From positions 13,404,336 through 13,468,335 of the forward strand of contig NC_083340.1 in the NCBI RefSeq assembly GCF_019175385.1: 64,000 nucleotides of DNA, given 5' to 3'. This DNA is from Lycium barbarum. Lineage: Eukaryota > Streptophyta > Magnoliopsida > Solanales > Solanaceae. The translations under genes and the position numbers were made by a program. This document shows positions 12,502 through 26,100 of this stretch, piece by piece. How positions within the stretch are numbered: the first letter of the stretch is position 1; each line of letters begins with the position of its first letter. The notes beneath the pieces were generated by a model. It ran no database searches and was not told where the DNA came from. It saw only the letters and a program-made list of their open reading frames with translations.

Positions 12502-13045
12502 AGGAATTATTGTCAAATCCCCGAAGACAACCGGAGACACATCATCAAATCTCTGAAGACAACCGGAGAAGTATCATCAAGTCCCCGAAGACAACCGAAG
12601 ACGCATCATCAAATCTCTGAAGACAACCGGAGACAGATCATCAAGTCCCGAAGACAACCGGGCATCACTTGGCTATACTGCCTCATATGCATAAGCCAGA
12701 CGGCTACACGTCATCAACTCTAACAATTTTACCTTGAACTTTACAGGAATATCATCAAGTCCCCGAAGACAACCGGAGACACAAAATCAAGTCCCCGAAG
12801 ACAACCGGAGATACAGCATCAAGTCCCCGAAGACAACCGGAGACACAGCATCAAGTCCCCGAAGACAACCGGAGACACAGCATCAAGTCCCCGAAGACAA
12901 CCGGAGACACAACATCAAGTCCCCGAAGACAACCGGAGACACAACATCAAGTCCCCGAAGACAACCGGAGACATAGCATCAAGTCCCCGAAGACAACCGG
13001 AGACGCATCACCAAGTCCCCGAAAACAACCGGAGACATCGCATGG
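12502..13045 (+). repeat. Tandem array, 32-bp unit
   Basis: The unit is built on AAGTCCCCGAAGACAACCGG followed by AGACACAGCATC. Copies at 12750-13000 are almost exact; those at 12510-12660 and 13160-13300 are looser and separated by gaps. Because 32 is not a multiple of 3, any reading frame repeats only every three units. Confidence 0.88.
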
Positions 13046-13994
13046 CTATACGGCCTCACTCGCATAAGCCAAACGGCTATACACTTACTTCACTCCTTAA
13101 TTCATTTCTTTATTTCATCATCTACTTTACCACTTTAATGAATTTACCTTAAAATTCGCAGATATCAGTTATCATCGAGTCCCGGAAGACAGTCGGAGAC
13201 CTTATCACTATCATCTTCAAATGCAACTAGAGATATTATCACATCCTCAGCATACGCATCACGCATTCATTCAAGTCCCTGAAGACAACCAGAGAGAACA
13301 TTGGCCACACGGCTTCATTTTTCGTTCCCACAATCATATTTACTATCATTTACACTCTTTATAGTTTTACATTTTTAACTTTATTACTAATTTTGACATG
13401 AATTTCAGTTTTGGCAGAAAATACAACCTGCAAGGACACAGCACAACGTGGAACTTTATCTTACACAGTGAACTGGGGCAAATTTGCTAAAGAGGAATAC
13501 CAAACTCACAAGCAAAGGTCACGAATCTACTCTCGAACTCAATTCCGCCTATGTCCACAAACACGTGATACGTAGGTTAAAATTCTCTTTCACATACTCC
13601 GCTAAAACTCTACTAAATCTACTCTTTTCACAATCTCATATTCCTTTCTACACCCCAGTGTCTCCATAACTCAACACTGGGGCATCTTTGAAGAATTCAC
13701 ATCGTGCCCAGTAGAGTCCTACTTAAAGGTGTGTTGCACGCCACATTTATAATTAGGAGGCTATAAGCATATGTTCCATTCTTGAACATTCTCGTCACCC
13801 GTCTACAACCCTTACAAATCGTAAATCCATAAATAACATTCGCTCAACGGGTTCGACCACAATTCCTTTTGCCTTCATAATATTTTTCACCAATTCTCCT
13901 AAACCATATCTTATAAATTCATATTCGTTGGTCCAAACAAAATTGGCTACTACGTCAACTTCTTCGCCCGAAGATTCTTACATCATCTCCGGTC
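13046..13994 (+). other. 3' untranslated part of young gypsy element
   Basis: It holds a few diverged copies of the 32-bp motif (13160-13300) and otherwise AT-rich sequence up to the polypurine tract. No gene is seen. Confidence 0.55.
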
Positions 13995-14003
13995 AAAGAG
14001 GGG
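13995..14003 (+). other. Polypurine tract
   Basis: AAAGAGGGG sits four bases before the right LTR, the expected place for the plus-strand primer. Confidence 0.75.
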
Positions 14004-14007
14004 CATC

Positions 14008-17000
14008 TGTTGACACCCAATTTTGTCCCTCCTATTTAATTTACCCGGGTTTCTAAATTTACTGACGAGCTAAATACTTTATTTTCACTACTATTATTTT
14101 CGCTACTTTTATTTTTTTAAACATTATAAGTATTACTTTATCACAGATTTTAAACGGTTAGTCATCGTTTCCTTTTTTCGGGTTTGGAATCGTTAAATTA
14201 ATTACAAGACAACACTTTGCAAAATATTTTTTTTTTCTACATATTAATTATTTACATAATATATATTATACCAGTTATTAAACTAGAAGCCCAAGAAATA
14301 ATTTAAATAGAGAAGGAAGGACCAACAATTTTTAGCTAAATTAATGACTTTAAAATACAATATTATTTCCCTACCCAAATAATTAGCCCACATCTTTAAT
14401 ACTCAACCCACATTATCAGCCCATATTTAAATTAATGGACCAGCCCAAACGGACCAGCCCATTACCCACGTTTTCAACAGATCCAGCCCAACCACACTCA
14501 CCCGACCCGGCCCACCATTTCCCCTTCCCCTTTAACCTAATTCCCTTCCCCCTTTCTTTTTCCTCTTCTTCTTTCTCCCGCCTCCCCTCATCTCTTTCTC
14601 TCTTTTCTTTTTCCTTTTTTTTTTTTTCTCTCATCGTCGCCGCTCCTTGATTCCCTCCCTTTTTCGCTCACTCCTCTCTCTTTCTCCTTTCCGCCGCACC
14701 CCCACATACGCTCCCCTCCACTCACTTTTGTCCCCCACTCCTCCGTCTCTCTCGCACTCTCCTCTCTTTTATTAAACCAAACGAAGCCCTATAAATGGAG
14801 GGGGGACGAAGGAGAAGAAGGAGGGAGAAAAAAACAAAAAATCTGGAACAAAAAAAAGAAACCCGATGAACTGAGATAAAACAAGGACTCAGCGTTTTTT
14901 TTTCTTTTTTTGGTTAAAAGAACAGAGGGAATTCAACATTTTGGGGAAATGCCATTACTTTAGAAGTTCGAATCTGCTTCACTTTAAGTTTGTTTCGAGT
15001 CATTTTTATTCACGTTTTAGGATTGCCAAAAAAAATCAAACCAAACTCCCTTTTAAAAAAGAGTGTTCGGTTCTGTCGAATCTTTCGATTCGAAAGACTT
15101 TTTCTCGAGTTCGAATTCGTCGCGTTCAAGTGTAGATTCGAGGCTTCGACATCCCCAGTTCATTGCGCGCAAAACAGGTAAACTTCGATATATTTGTCAT
15201 TCGTGATCTTTAATTTCTGTTTGTTTAAGATTTTAGCTCATTCTGCTATATGCTTAGTGGTTATGAAGTTTCTTTGTCGTCGCGTTATTTGTTTGACGTT
15301 TGGATGCTGTTAGGATAGAATAACGATCGTTAAGATGAAATCTGAAAGATGTCTGTTGTAGTTTGGATGATTAGATGAAATTTACAGGACTTAGAACTTA
15401 TTTAAAGTCAAATATACATAGGATATACAATGGGTTATCAAGGTAAAAAGAACGTATACGTTCGATATACATCTGATATACACGCCATGGTGTGTATATC
15501 TTAGACATATCATGTATATAATTAAAGCAGGTCAGCACTGTCCCTCTTTTGCTCTATTTGTCTTGAATAATGTATTCTGTTATGTAATTAACTTATTTGG
15601 ATTGGATATGATGAAATGATTCTGCCCCTTGTCGATGTTGTCTGTTGTTTCGATTTGGCCTCTAGTTTACGTTCTATGCTCAATCCCATTAGCAACTATG
15701 TATTAGGCCCAGTTCTATTTGTTTTGTCTGATGAGTATGTTTTATATGAAATTAAATATGTCTTAGATCCTGATATCAGTTATGCGCGAGTGTTTCGTTT
15801 ATGAAAATTTATGAAATAAATCATGTCTGTGCTGTCTCTGAATATCATACTCTAATCCCCACGACTTGAAGTGAAACCTTTCGTTGGTTCAAATGATCAG
15901 ATGAACTTAAGGCTGTTTGCAGTAAAAGGGAAAAATCAAGACTTATCCTTTCTGTTAGTAGGAGTTGGCATGGTCTACTCTTTGGTTCATAGACGCGGAT
16001 AAGTTCTATGCTAATTACTTGCTTATAGTTAGTGAATTTAAATTCTGCTTAGTGAGCATATTGTTAAATCTGCCTGCATACTTTATTTATAAGAGTTTAC
16101 TTGCTTAAATAACTCTGTTGTACCTATTTAACTGAGGCTGTTTGTGCCATGTATAATTGAACTTGCTTGGTATATCGCCCCTGTCCTAAACTGTTTGGTA
16201 TTGTCTTTCTTTCCTATATATGTTGCTGTTATTTTCTGAAATATGGCATGAATCAAAACTTAGTTCCTTATATTGCGATGGGTATTTGATAGAAGCGAGA
16301 ATCGTTATGCAGATTACATTTAGTTTTGGCTTTTTTTTAGCTGGTTTAGTCTGCCTCTTGTGCTAAAATTGTTCAGTTCATTAAAGAAACATGATGCCCT
16401 TTAGGCGTTAAAGGAATTCTAGAATTTCCAGCATACTTTAGTTTTTTTTTTTTTTTGCTATTGCATTTTGAGGATGAACTGTTGCTGCATTTTTGTCATT
16501 CCACTGCTTTACGTGGGTCTATGGAATGTTGCACTTCAGCCATTTTTCAGCTTCACCTCCTATTTGGTCAAATTCTTGCTTGTTAATGTTGTTAGATATC
16601 TGATTATAAATTGTGTTGCTCGCATGTGACAAAGGGGTGTTTAAGAATTTAATTTTGCTGCTTGTAGTCTTAGAATGAATCTGGAACAAGAAACTTTATT
16701 AGCTATTGATGGGATTATATTTAGAAGTCCAATTTGTGTATTTTTTCACGCATCATTGTTTTGTCTAAAAAAGGATCTGATTCGATTGAATTAAGGCGGT
16801 TAGATGCTGTTTTATATTTCCATCAATCTAGCTATCTTTTAAACATACTGGATATTTCTGGCAGCCTTAATATATGCTCTAATATACATAACACACACAC
16901 CACCCACTGTTCTGTTCACGCTGGATAAATGAAGAAATAGCACATAGTGTGATGTCCCTTTACTTATTCGAATAATGCTAAAAAATAATACTCCTTCTTT

Positions 17001-18545
17001 AGGTGTTCGCATGATCAGATTGAGAAGAATTAGCCTGACATTAAGCTTGTAAAATCATGTAGGATCTATTTTGTGTAGTAGTTATTTTAAGAATTAAAGA
17101 TGAAGGAATTTGTTCCAAGTTCACTTTGTGCTCTTTAAGGATATATTGTTCCCTCTTTATTTAGAGTATTAGGTAATATGATGTGAAAGTATTCTTAGTT
17201 CATAAATGGTTGCAGAATTTAAGGTCACGGTTACTGTGCTATTCCTAACTTACAGATGGTTGAGAATTTGAGGTCACGGTTAAAGGGCTTCTTTGATTAA
17301 TGTATTTTGGTTTTTATATATATATATTGTTATCAGAATTAAAGTTGACAATGTGTGATATATTTTGGTTCACATGTATTGCTAAGGAGCAGATTATCTC
17401 TTCTAACAAGCTTCTTTTCTCTTTGGTTGACATGTACACCGGAGTCGAAAAGTCTCATTTTAAGACTCAACGTCCCCCCCCCCCCCCCCCCCCCCGCAAA
17501 GGCTTGAACGTGCATCTACTCTATCATTCAAAGTTCTCATTCTTTCAACGCTCATCTGAAACAAGAAAACCAAGAGAATGGCTAGCCAAACGGCGAACCA
17601 CTGAAAACTTCACTCTTTTATGGAAGCCAAATATGGCTTTAGTAATTTTAATTCTATATTCTGATGGTTGTTTATATGTTTGTGTGACTAACATTTCTAT
17701 GTGATTAGGATAAATATTTAGTTGCTTATGTTTGACCGAGCCTATTTTAGGATGTCTTAATTAGCAAAGTTGGGTCTTAAATCAATTGAGCTTAGTTGCT
17801 CCTGGTAAGTTTGGTATTTTAGTTAAAAAGAAAGATATGTTTCCAAAGCATCACAAATTTTACATATTAATGTTAGTTTGTTTTGAGAAATAAAAGGCCA
17901 ACTAGTTTCCACGGATAACTTTTTTTTCATTTTAGTTTCTTTTTAACACTTGAAATACATGTTTGTTTGAAACAACCTTTGCACAATATACATTAAACTA
18001 TTAGTCTTTCTACGAAACTTTTAAAATTTATTTAATATTAATTTCACAATAACTCTTTTAATTTGTGGGTCGGCATAACTCACTTTTATCCAAATAGATA
18101 TAAACATTACACATCTCGTTTCTTTTAGTTTATTTGTAACTAAACTCTTTTTATGCAACTATTACTTTTCTACAAGTTTTATTTTGAATAACATTCTATT
18201 TCTATTTATAACTTTAGTAATACTTACAAAGTTATTTTCTTTTTTTTCATAATATTCAGATACTTAGCCTAACTAATCATAAGTCCAGTCGGTTAACCAT
18301 TGTTAATGGGTCTTAAAGGATGCCTAATACCTTCCCTTTAGACTAATTGAACCCTTACCTAGAATCTTAAGTTTTGCAGACCTTAAACAGAGTTAACTTT
18401 AAACATAACTTTAATAAACTTTAGGTGTCCTAATTCACCATAAATAATTAGGTGGCGACTCCTAAAAACAAAACAACAAAAACAGGAATCTCCAATGTGT
18501 CGTACTTCTAACTTTAATCTCCAGGGGTTAAAATGGGGTGTGACA
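14008..18545 (+). repeat. 3' LTR of young gypsy element
   Basis: Same length (4,538 bp) and features as the left LTR. Differences seen: T for A at 14118, C for A at 14556, a T run near 14620 three longer, an A run near 14829 one shorter, a T run near 14905 one longer, and the C run (17474-17495) three shorter. The length changes cancel exactly. Confidence 0.93.
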
Positions 18546-18550
18546 CACGT
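18546..18550. repeat. Target site duplication CACGT, right copy
   Basis: Exact copy of 3595-3599. Confidence 0.9.
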
Positions 18551-19152
18551 CTAATTAAATAATAGCAAACACTCTGAACAATGAGGAGGTTGTGACGGAA
18601 GGGACCTGACACGATCGATCATATAATAGTTGATGGTTTGTTTGCAATTAAGAGCGAAAGCCAAAACATAGGAAGTGCTTTGAACAATAAGAAAGATATA
18701 CAATTAGATATTAACACCTCGCCTATAAATTATATTTTGACCTACAATCAAAATCTTTCCTACAAACTATTGTCTCATTTTAAGTAGTATTCTTATATTT
18801 TCATTTATAACTTTAATAGCATTTACAAACTATTTTCTCAAACATTTAAAATATTATATTTGTATTATTTTTAGCCTTAATTAATTAACATAAGTCTGGT
18901 CGGTTAACCATTATTAATGGAATTTAAAGGATGCCTAATACCTTCCCTTTAAATTAGTTGAACCCGTACCTAGAATCATTTGGTTTCATAGACTTTTAAA
19001 ACGGAGTTAACTTTAAAAATGACTTTAATGAACTTTAGGTGTCCTAATTCACCCTAAATAATTAGGTGGCGACTCTTTAACTTTAATTAACCCTGGAATT
19101 ACCGGAATGTTATAAATTATTTTGACCCCGGTTAAAATAGGGTATAATAGAC
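18551..19152 (+). repeat. Relic gypsy LTR 3' end, right of young insertion
   Basis: It shares with the young LTR's 3' end the GTCGGTTAACCATT block, the TTTAGGTGTCCTAATTCACC block and AATAATTAGGTGGCGACTC, and ends GGTTAAAATAGGGTATAATA. Strongly diverged. It is most simply the right-hand remainder of the old LTR that the young element split. Confidence 0.6.
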
Positions 19153-19243
19153 CTTCTTGGAAGCCATCTTAGTGTTTTTGAACTTCGATTGTTGGAGAGA
19201 AGAGATGAGAGGTAAAGATTGTCCCACTGGGCATGCCAAAATT

Positions 19244-19993
19244 TGTAGACAATAAAATTCGTTCCTGAAAATAATAATCAAGACAAGAAAAATAGCAACA
19301 AAGAATAATGTTTGATTTCAAGAATTTGTGTGGTGGTTACAATCTTTATGCAATCTTAAATAAAAAGATGTAATCCTCTGATTCTTCTCCTCATGATACG
19401 GCCGTCAATCAAGGGCTTTGCTTGTTCTTGAATGGATGGATTACTTGTTGTTGAGATTTCACTACGAATGCGGAGCCGAGCTTTAATCACAAACGTAGAG
19501 GTATGGAAACTTGCGGCTCACCACTTGGAGCGAAGCCTTCTTAGTATGCGGAAGACTTTCGGCTGAGAGCTTCTCTATGTCTTTTTTTTCTCCCCTTTGA
19601 CTTTATGAAGACCCCTATTTATAGTTGCAGGGGAGAGCTAGGGTATGTATATGATTGGTTGAACATGTCATTTGAACACTTGACGACATTTGATTGGTTC
19701 TTCTATTGACTTAACATGTTATGTCACTTATGCACGTGGCACGATTTTATTGGTCCTCAACTTGACTTGGCGCGCCACGTCATTTGATACGTGGCATGGA
19801 ATTTGGGTTAATGAAGCGGGCTCATCATTTGACAACCAACTCAATGGACTAGCCCGGTGCAATTGGACTTTACCTTAAATCCATGTTTTGGACTTAAATA
19901 ATTTAATCTTGATTTGGGCTTGATATTTCTTGAATTTAGGAATTTATCCAAATTTAATATGGATTTTTTCCCCACAAAATTCGTATGTCTACA
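19244..19993 (-). repeat. Lone LTR with adjoining primer-binding site
   Basis: The ends form TGTAGACA...TGTCTACA. On the minus strand it is followed (19243 downwards) by a primer-site-like TTTGGCATGCCCAGTGGGACA, so it is the 5' LTR of a minus-strand element whose body is cut off near 19155 against old gypsy sequence. There is no matching target duplication. It belongs to a family close to the 20001-21591 element, with similar primer-site and flanking sequence. Confidence 0.6.
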
Positions 19994-20000
19994 AATAATT

Positions 20001-21591
20001 TGTTTATAACAAATTTTAATATGCGGAAATAAATTACAACCACAAACAAAATATGAAGAAACAGAGATTTTATTAATAAATATTGCAGCTACAAGATCTG
20101 TTTACTCCCTTGATTCTTCTCTCCTAATTTTCTCTGTGATTCGAGGGCCGTTAGTAGCATATTTCTCAAACATAGGATGATCTAGATTTGGATATATGTG
20201 GACTTTCTAGGGATGTATTTGATCTCCATGAAAGGATATTGTCAATCTTCTTGAAGTATTTAGTTGCCAAGAAATATCCGAACACATATTGACCTCTTTT
20301 TGAATACCCATGAGTTTATTGGATATCTGAGATCTTGATCTCTTTGTAAATACCTAAGAGTTTATGGGATATTTGAGATGTCTTTTCAAGGGAATGTGTG
20401 TCCCTTTATATAGGTGTGAGCTAGGGTTTAGCGTAGAGTAGCCTCCAAGAAACCCTAATGGACATTAGAGTTTGAAGATGGATTGGACTCGTCTTTTAGA
20501 GTTCTATTTCAAATCCGGTAAAATTTCGATGTCTACAAATGCCCCCTACTTCAAATCTTATCAGGGGTTCGCCGAAATCGAAGACACGATTTGAAGTAAC
20601 AGTAAAGATGACAACAAGCCCTCACCATACTTCTTTAATTTTCCTTCTCCAATTCGGAATGTGAAGGTCAATGCTCCAATTCATTTTTTTAAGCATTCCG
20701 TTTTGATTCTTTTTTATTTTTATTTTTATTTTTATTTTTTACAGTCTTTTGGCCTTTTCTTTGTAAGACTAAATACACTCACTCTGAAAAGGGATTAAAA
20801 TCATCTCTCTTTTCATCAGAAGAGTAGCACTAAATCCAAGTAGAACAAACTTGTTTGGACTTTAATATGCACATGAGCTTAATTGAAACCCAATTCCCAC
20901 AAACTCGAATAGACTAACTTTACCGAAAATCAGACTTCTTAGATTACACCGGTCAGAGTTGCTCCCGATCACTTGCGTCCATTCTTGCGGTTTTGCGATT
21001 TTCATTTGAGAGAAGAGATGAAGAGCAGATTTGGTCTCACTGGGCGTGCCAATTTGTTTGCAACAAATTTTAATATGCGGAAATAAATTACAACCACAAA
21101 CAAAATATGAAGAAACAGAGATTTTATTAATAATTATTGTGGCTACAAGATATGTTTACTCCCTTGATTCTTCTCTCCTAATTTTCTCTGTGATTCGAGG
21201 GTCGTTAGTAGCATATTTCTCGAACGTAGGATGATTTGAATTTGGATATATGTGGACTTTCTAGGGATGTATTTGATCTCCATGAAAGGATATTGTCGAT
21301 CTTCTTGAAGTATTTAGTTGTCAAGAAATATCCGGACACATATTGACCTCTTTTTGAATACCCATGAGTTTATGGGATATCTGAGATCTTGATCTCTTTG
21401 TAAATACCTAAGAGTTTATGGGATATTTGAGATGTCTTTTCAAGGGAATGTGTGTCCCTTTATATAGGTGTGAGCTAGGGTTTAGGGTAGAGTAGCCTCC
21501 AAGAAATCCTAATGGACATTAGAGTTTGAAGATGAATTGGACTCATCTTGTAGAGTTCTATTTCAAATTCGGTAAAATTTCGATGTCTACA
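20001..21591 (-). mobile_element. Short non-autonomous LTR element (1.6 kb)
   Basis: Two 537-bp LTRs (20001-20537 and 21055-21591) begin TGTTT(A/G) and end TGTCTACA. They surround a 517-bp interior with no coding potential. On the minus strand the interior starts with a primer-site-like TTGGCACGCCCAGTGAGACC and ends with a polypurine tract GAAGTAGGGGG (20541-20551), which sets the orientation. I counted about 20 differences between the LTRs. Flanking pentamers (TAATT left, GGTGT right) do not match, so the ends may have recombined. It is TRIM-like in design, though the LTRs are longer than usual. Confidence 0.75.
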
Positions 21592-23140
21592 GGTGTATTT
21601 TACTAAACTGACCTTATTAATCATGTTTTGGAACTCTAAATTTGACTACTAGTACCTTATGTAGTTATTCAATACTAAGGGAAGTATGAGGAAAAGATAA
21701 TAAAACTCTCTTGATTTATTAAAATGAACAAGTAAAAAGAAAATTTTATTTTAGTATAGAGGCTAAGTTAATGAAACGGAGGGTGTACTAATTAGGAAAG
21801 TACAACAAGTCTTAAATTTTTAATCTTCTCATCAATGTATCTTTTTTAATCTATACAACTCTTCTATAACACAAAATTGATATAGCTCCTCATGTTTATT
21901 AACCAATATATTCAACATATCTTATTTGTAATTATTTCTCATAACACTATTTACAATAGAATGGTTGTTCTGAGTTTTCTAATTTGGTTATTCCAATTTT
22001 TCACTAAAAATTATTTTTGAAAAAGATAGGCACAATACAAATACTTTTCTAATATTAACAAAAAAAATTCTCAAATAATTGGATCAAAAATAATTATTAC
22101 GGTCTCCTTGTAGAGCAAATAATTATACTTTTTAAAATAAATAGATTCTAAAAGACCCAATTAAAATCTACCCGACCCAATTATTTTAACTTTCCCACGA
22201 GTGATAATCCCCCAATTTTTTACCACATTCAAATATATTTAAATTGCGAATCCTACATATCCATTGAAAATCATCGTCTAAGTCCTCCCTCAATTTTGTA
22301 TTCCCATTTCAAGATTTTCGTCCAAATGGATAATGGTTATTGTCTATAGAATTCTCTGATTTTGAGCATCCATCCCATTGTTCATACCTTTTCTTTTCCT
22401 TTTCTGTTCTCAGAATTTCACGCAAAATACTCAAAGAAAACAACTCTAATCAATCAAATAATTAGAAGGATCAATTAATTGAGATAAAATTATCTCAAGA
22501 TTATTACTTTCAATTAACGCGCTTAATAACTAGTAGTAGTAATTATTACTCCACAAAATTTAAATTCTTACTATCCAATAAAATATAACGTTTTTCAATA
22601 TATATTTACTACTTTTTTTAAAGCGGTCCTTTCTAAATTGGGTACGTACTTATAAGTTTTAAAGTACGAAGGGGTCCTTTTATAATTGGGTAGGTACTTA
22701 TAAGTTTTAAAATAATATTTAAAACATGTTAAAATTTTAGGTGAAAAATTATCACTCATTGAAAGGTTGAGTTTTCCGAACAATTGTGATTCTTACGTTA
22801 GTAGGGTGAACGTTCCGTGATTATTCTATTTTCTTTGTGACTTTGGTTAAAAAACATCATATGGCCTACCTCATTGTTAATTTACTGCCATGAATCATGA
22901 AACGTATATGGAAAATCAGTGTACTTATTTCATTTTTGGTTTTACGAAGGGATATGGGTAAACTCGGTCAAATGAGGGTGCAAAAGGGCCACCAGACTGC
23001 AACTTCATTATTGATAAAAATAAGTTAACCATACAAACCCATGCTCATCATTTTCAAGATTAGATGACTGAAGGCCAATTAAGATTCACATGAGCAATGC
23101 AAATGTGGAACAATGGATAGTGCTGAAGTTGTCATTTATC
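21592..23140. other. AT-rich 3' flank of CYP88 gene 1
   Basis: No gene is recognised. 22615-22712 holds two copies of a ~55-bp repeat with the TACTTATAAGTTTTAAA core. From about 22975 to 23140 the sequence resembles the 3' flank of CYP88 gene 2 (about 41995-42161). Shared blocks include CCACCAGACT-CAACT-CATTATTGA and ATGCTCAT-TTTCAAGATTA, so the duplication extends beyond the stop codon. Confidence 0.55.
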
Positions 23141-26100
23141 TTATGTTGAGATCTTCTTGAATCTCCCAATACAATTATCAAGCGGTTTAGTTTTGCTCTG
23201 ATCTGGATCAGGCTGCTCAAACCTGCACATCAAACCGATTAATTAAATCGACATATGCTTTAATCAGTAATTCAAAATATTTTTTCTTTCATAATTTTAT
23301 ATGGAGTAATAAATATATTAAAATTTCAGAATGATCAGTAAAGGGCTAATACCTGTAGTTAAGTAGAAAGTACTGAAGAATTATTGAAAGTGAAAGCCTG
23401 GCCACATTGGACCCTGGGCACATTTTGGGGCCTACTCCAAAAGGAAAATAGGAGGTTGGTTTGGTTTCCATATCCTGCAAATACGTATATAGGATGTGAA
23501 ATTTATAGGTTTGAAACAAAGACGGGTTCAAAATTTTAATTATATGGATTCAGGATCGGTTGAACCCAATCTAAGACAAAGCTACAGGGTTTAGTTGAAC
23601 CCGAGCTTTGATAGCTGGATCCGCCCCTGATTACATGGATATTGACTAAGAGAAGAAAATTCGCGAACAAATTAAAGGGCATATCACTTACATCCCATCT
23701 TGAAGGATTAAATTCCATAGGATTGACATAAGTCTCAGGATCCATATTAAAACTCCATAAGAATGTCAAGAACTTCCACCCCTTGGGTATGGTGTAGCCT
23801 GCACAATACATAAGCGATAAACGAACTTCTAATAAAAAACAGGAATTAACGATGAAAACATTTCTAGCTAAACAACAAAAATCATCGCTAATGCCATTTA
23901 GCAACCGATTATCATTAAATTATGTTAGTCACGAGCAATTTAGCGACTAAGTTCGAAACTAATTCAAGTTTTTTTTTTTTTTTGTTGGATTATAGTGTAT
24001 CCAGTGGCGGAGCCACATGCATCCAAGGGGTGTCAACTGATACCCCTTCGCCGAAAAATTACACTGTGTAAATACGTAAAAGAATTTTTTATGTATCTAT
24101 ACTATGTATTGAGCCCCATTAATTTCGTCGTATGTTTACTTTTATATTTTGACACCTCTTAGTAAAAATTCTAGTTCGCCACTGAGTGTATCGTTGGATT
24201 CAAGGCGGCTCGTATTAGAAGTATGAATTTGAGGAAAATAAGTAGTACTAGAAAAATTCAAGAACAGAGTACGAACCGTTTAAGTTAACAGTCGCTTTAG
24301 CCACTCTAAAGATTGGTATGAGGCTATTAACACGCAGTGTTTCATCAAGTACCTTTCAATATCAAAAGAGATATTACCACTTAATTAGAAGAAGCACGTA
24401 TGACGATAGACCAAAAGAGTGGTAAAATTGAATTTTTTACATAGTGAATTGAGTATTCCTAGCAAAAGAAGAATTATATCTTACCTTACTAAGATACTTC
24501 ATCTGTCTAATCTCGTCGAAATTAAGGCCTGCATCTGAAGATGGTCTTCTCTTAACGATTTCCTCTTGTTCCTCCTGAATAAAGAAAAGAATGTGTCTTA
24601 CTTTCCTTTATAGTCTTACCTATTTGGAACACGGAGATAGTAAATTTTCAATTTCAACATTCACAATTTACCGTTACTGACACTCTCGTACAGGAATGAC
24701 ACCAACAATTTTAAGACTGCAAGAATCAACTTGAAGGGTAATTTGGTATGTATAACATACTTTTAGTTTAACATCACTAAGATAGAATTTTTTATTAATT
24801 TTTAATTTTGCGTCAAGTCAAACTACATACTCCCTCCGTTTCAATTGAACCTATTTCCTTTTTAGTCCGTGCCAAAAAGAATGACCCCTTTTCATATTTG
24901 GAAACAATTTACTTTTATGCAATTATTTGTAGCCACACAAAATATATATATGTTTTATTTTACACCACAAGTTCAAAAGTTTTCTCTTTTTTCTTAAACT
25001 CCGTGCTCATTCAAATGAGTTCACGTAAATTAAAACGGAGGGAGTATAATTGAAACACAAAGAATATTGCATGAAAGTAGTGAGTAGTTACTTTTGCTTT
25101 CTGCAAGATGTCGGGATGTTTCTCAAAATGCATAATTGTCTTTGAGGCAACCTTAGCAACAGATTCATAACCAGCAAATGTGTATTGGAGTAGCAGTCCA
25201 ACAATGGTCTCATCACTTAATCCTTTTCCTCCATCAATATCTTGAGCATCTAGCATCATATCTAACATGTTGGACATTGGCCTTGCTTTATTCTCTGCAA
25301 TCATCACTTTTCTTTCTTCTAATATCTGCTTAAACATCTGTGCTATTATTCCTTGAGCCTGAAAACATAAAAAGGACGATTCAAAAACAGAGAAGTTGAA
25401 ACAAACGAATTTAAAAAAAAAAAAAAAAAAAAATCTTTAAAACCACAAAAGTGCAACAAGAAGAATGTTGAAATATAAGATTGGAAATTTGTTCAAAATT
25501 TTAGTAACCATACTGTTTTAAATAGCTTGAAAACAGAAAATCATCAGAATAAATCTTCAGCAACCTAAAATATCTAAACAAGAATCTAATTAAATATCCT
25601 ATATATTAGGATAAAAGGAGGCGCCACCAAAGGATGTATTGGGATGTATAAGACTTCTCACCGGTAAAAGTATACCCATACCGGATATTTACACCAAACT
25701 ATAGCCAAATTAATGGTTAAGTAATTTAATGAGGTGAAAACATACATTAATTAACCCAATTAAGTGAGAAAAGCATATGTGAAAATACGTGTCATACATG
25801 TATTGGTTTGACGTAATCACTCGGAACAAATAAATTTTACCCCCGCAATAACTTTAAGATTTTAGTCGGAGCTCTCGAGTTCGAGACCTTAGTTAGAATA
25901 GAGAAATCTCTATAGGGTGTGGTTTAAAAATTATAGATATTGAATCTACTAGAACTTACCTTCATGGCCCTGTTGTAAGCAAATCCGGGGATATTAATGG
26001 GCAACCCGTGAAAACCCCGAATCAGTATAGCTGTCTCCTCGAACACAACGTCAAGCAGTTGTTGAGAAACCTGATAACCCCCTATAAGAATTAGCATAAG

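Larger units (their letters stand above)
3600..18545 (+). mobile_element. Young non-autonomous gypsy LTR retrotransposon (LARD-like, Tat/Ogre-related)
   Basis: The element is 14,946 bp with 4,538-bp LTRs at 3600-8137 and 14008-18545. Both begin TGTTGACACC and end GTGTGACA, and both ends are flanked by CACGT. The primer-binding site is at 8141 and the polypurine tract at 13995. The 5.9-kb interior has one gag-like ORF, two tandem-repeat arrays and no protease, reverse transcriptase, RNase H or integrase. By eye the LTRs differ by two substitutions (3710/14118 and 4148/14556) plus length changes in A, T and C runs, so it is recent. It must have been mobilised by proteins from an autonomous relative. 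The gag C-terminus and primer site point to the Tat/Ogre branch; that assignment is from memory of these families. Confidence 0.93.

Noticed and set aside
12502..13045. CRISPR-like regular 32-bp repeats
   Set aside because: Units are directly adjacent with no unique spacers, and the context is a plant retrotransposon.
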